Below, piece by piece: positions 63,348 through 64,000 of a DNA stretch of 64,000 nt; within the stretch, counting starts at the first letter, position 1; each line of letters begins with the position of its first letter. A program made the translations under genes and the position numbers. The notes below the pieces were generated by a model. It searched no databases and had not been told where the DNA came from. It was given only the letters and a program-made list of their open reading frames with translations. The stretch covers positions 1 to 64,000 of the forward strand of contig CAUZFZ010000025.1 of assembly GCA_963579025.1 (NCBI GenBank). Direction: 5' to 3'. Source of the DNA: CAUZFZ01 sp963579025 (GTDB lineage: Bacteria; Planctomycetota; Planctomycetia; Planctomycetales; Planctomycetaceae).

Positions 63348-64000
63348 CTACCGCTTCTTCGGCTTCAGGATTGGTGTGTCCCAACCTTCGATGTCGCCGG
63401 GTTTGGCGTCCTTGATGGACGGTTTGAAGCTGAAGGTTGTGGGGTTGTACGGGCCGACGAATGACACATCGGCGTCAGCCTTAATGTCCTCTTCCATCTC
63501 CATGCACCAAAGTGTCGCGTTGATGATCATGCGGCGCACTCCCTCGCTGAGGAGGTCCTCGGAGGCGCCCTGAGTGGAGCAGAAGGCGCGGCCTTCTTTG
63601 CCGCCCTGGAAGGTGTAGGTGCGGACCCAGGCGGCCGGCTGCGGTGCTTTGTCCTCAATGGGTTTTGCTCCCACTTTCATGGACTCCAGGACGCGGTTGG
63701 TCGCGAGGATGGTGGAGTTCGGCATCGGCCTGGCCGAGTAGGCGCCCGCCATGGCGTGCATGTCCTTGACGCCTCGCATCACTGGATGGCTCTTCTGCTC
63801 GGGCACAGTGTGCATCGCCGTGGCGAACTTGTGGTTGCTCCCGTAGTGCCCGGCACCGAGCCTCGGGTTCCATGTTTCTCCGAGGATCTGGCGACCGAAG
63901 CCGCCGACGAAGTCTTCTTTGCCGCTGTTGTAGTTGTGATAAGCGTACGTGCCCTTCAGTCCGTTGAACGCATGCGTCGTCGTCCGCAAACCGATCACCG
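63348..64000 (-). CDS. ThuA-like domain protein, partial at window edge
   Basis: The 3' 217 codons of a gene that continues past the right edge; the GTG at 63998 is an internal valine in the frame, not a start. FNGLKGTYAYHNYNSGKEDFV is unusual, followed by GGFGRQILGE, HPVMRGVKDM, PAAWVRTYTFQGGKEGRAF and CSTQGASEDLLSEGVRRMI, the ThuA (PF06283) core and glutamine-amidotransferase-like fold. ThuA-like proteins act in sugar metabolism. The C-terminal DTPILKPKKR is complete. Upstream and N-terminal parts are not visible. Confidence 0.85.
   Translation of the reverse strand, partial: VIGLRTTTHAFNGLKGTYAYHNYNSGKEDFVGGFGRQILGETWNPRLGAGHYGSNHKFATAMHTVPEQKSHPVMRGVKDMHAMAGAYSARPMPNSTILATNRVLESMKVGAKPIEDKAPQPAAWVRTYTFQGGKEGRAFCSTQGASEDLLSEGVRRMIINATLWCMEMEEDIKADADVSFVGPYNPTTFSFKPSIKDAKPGDIEGWDTPILKPKKR

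Overview
The window comes from a planctomycete (phylum Planctomycetota). The evidence is its set of lineage-typical families: two DUF1549/DUF1553 proteins (one paired with a DUF1501 protein), a DUF1559 prepilin-like protein, an N-terminal LEPR-XLL-like motif on a secreted protease, a serine/threonine kinase, a BlaI/BlaR1 pair, two ECF sigma/anti-sigma pairs, several sulfatases and a ThuA-like protein. Typical 60-base lines are about 55-68% G+C. Gene starts mix clear Shine-Dalgarno sites with none. I see no tRNA, rRNA, CRISPR array or intact insertion sequence. The species is not determined.

Layout. 384-2855 is a BatA/von Willebrand membrane protein. 3182-13267 is an exopolysaccharide locus: glycosyltransferase, O-antigen ligase-like polymerase, Wzx-like flippase, two FemAB/CelD-like acyltransferases, a polysaccharide deacetylase, a deacetylase-like membrane protein and a membrane-linked EEP hydrolase. 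13316-18146 holds an alpha/beta hydrolase, a macro-domain deacetylase, a WD40 protein translationally coupled to an enolase-superfamily enzyme, and a Gfo/Idh/MocA oxidoreductase. 18222-24596 (minus strand) is DUF4178, a Gly-rich peptide, DUF350 and a membrane aminopropyltransferase-like protein, followed by a CBM9/DOMON-like protein and an ABC-2 permease. 24848-32372 has an orphan DUF1549/DUF1553 protein, a 50-residue lipoprotein that escapes normal ORF cut-offs, a DUF1559 protein, a kinase, a nitrilase-like amidase and an ECF sigma/anti-sigma pair.

32373-33356 is gene-free but structured: it has the 3' end of a degenerate group II intron (reverse-transcriptase C-terminus, domain V and domain VI) beside a long palindrome and a 7-bp tandem repeat. 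33357-34586 is a trypsin-like protease with an extraordinary Asp/Trp/Tyr-rich tail. 34833-37914 is a methyltransferase, FAD reductase and type III polyketide synthase operon. Then follow an OPT transporter and a BlaI/BlaR1 pair whose sensor is 1592 residues long and carries a cupredoxin-like region that seems to have lost copper ligands.

45345-49523 is the most accessory-looking part. Remnants of a sulfatase, a sialidase-like protein and a DHDPS/N-acetylneuraminate-lyase-like protein surround an AT-richer two-gene minus-strand operon. That operon encodes an AAA/ABC-type ATPase and a DUF4276/TOPRIM-like protein, a good candidate for an uncharacterised OLD/PARIS-like defence module. 49556-53304 is an ECF sigma factor coupled to a 1056-residue zinc-finger anti-sigma-like protein with tandem DUF4349-type repeats. 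53592-64000 is a polysaccharide degradation region: a Tat sulfatase, a PSD1 cytochrome protein, a DUF1501 protein, a heparinase II/III-like lyase, an arylsulfatase and a truncated ThuA-like gene at the window edge.

Several kinds of palindromic intergenic elements recur, including one found twice (17087-17153 and 34697-34770).
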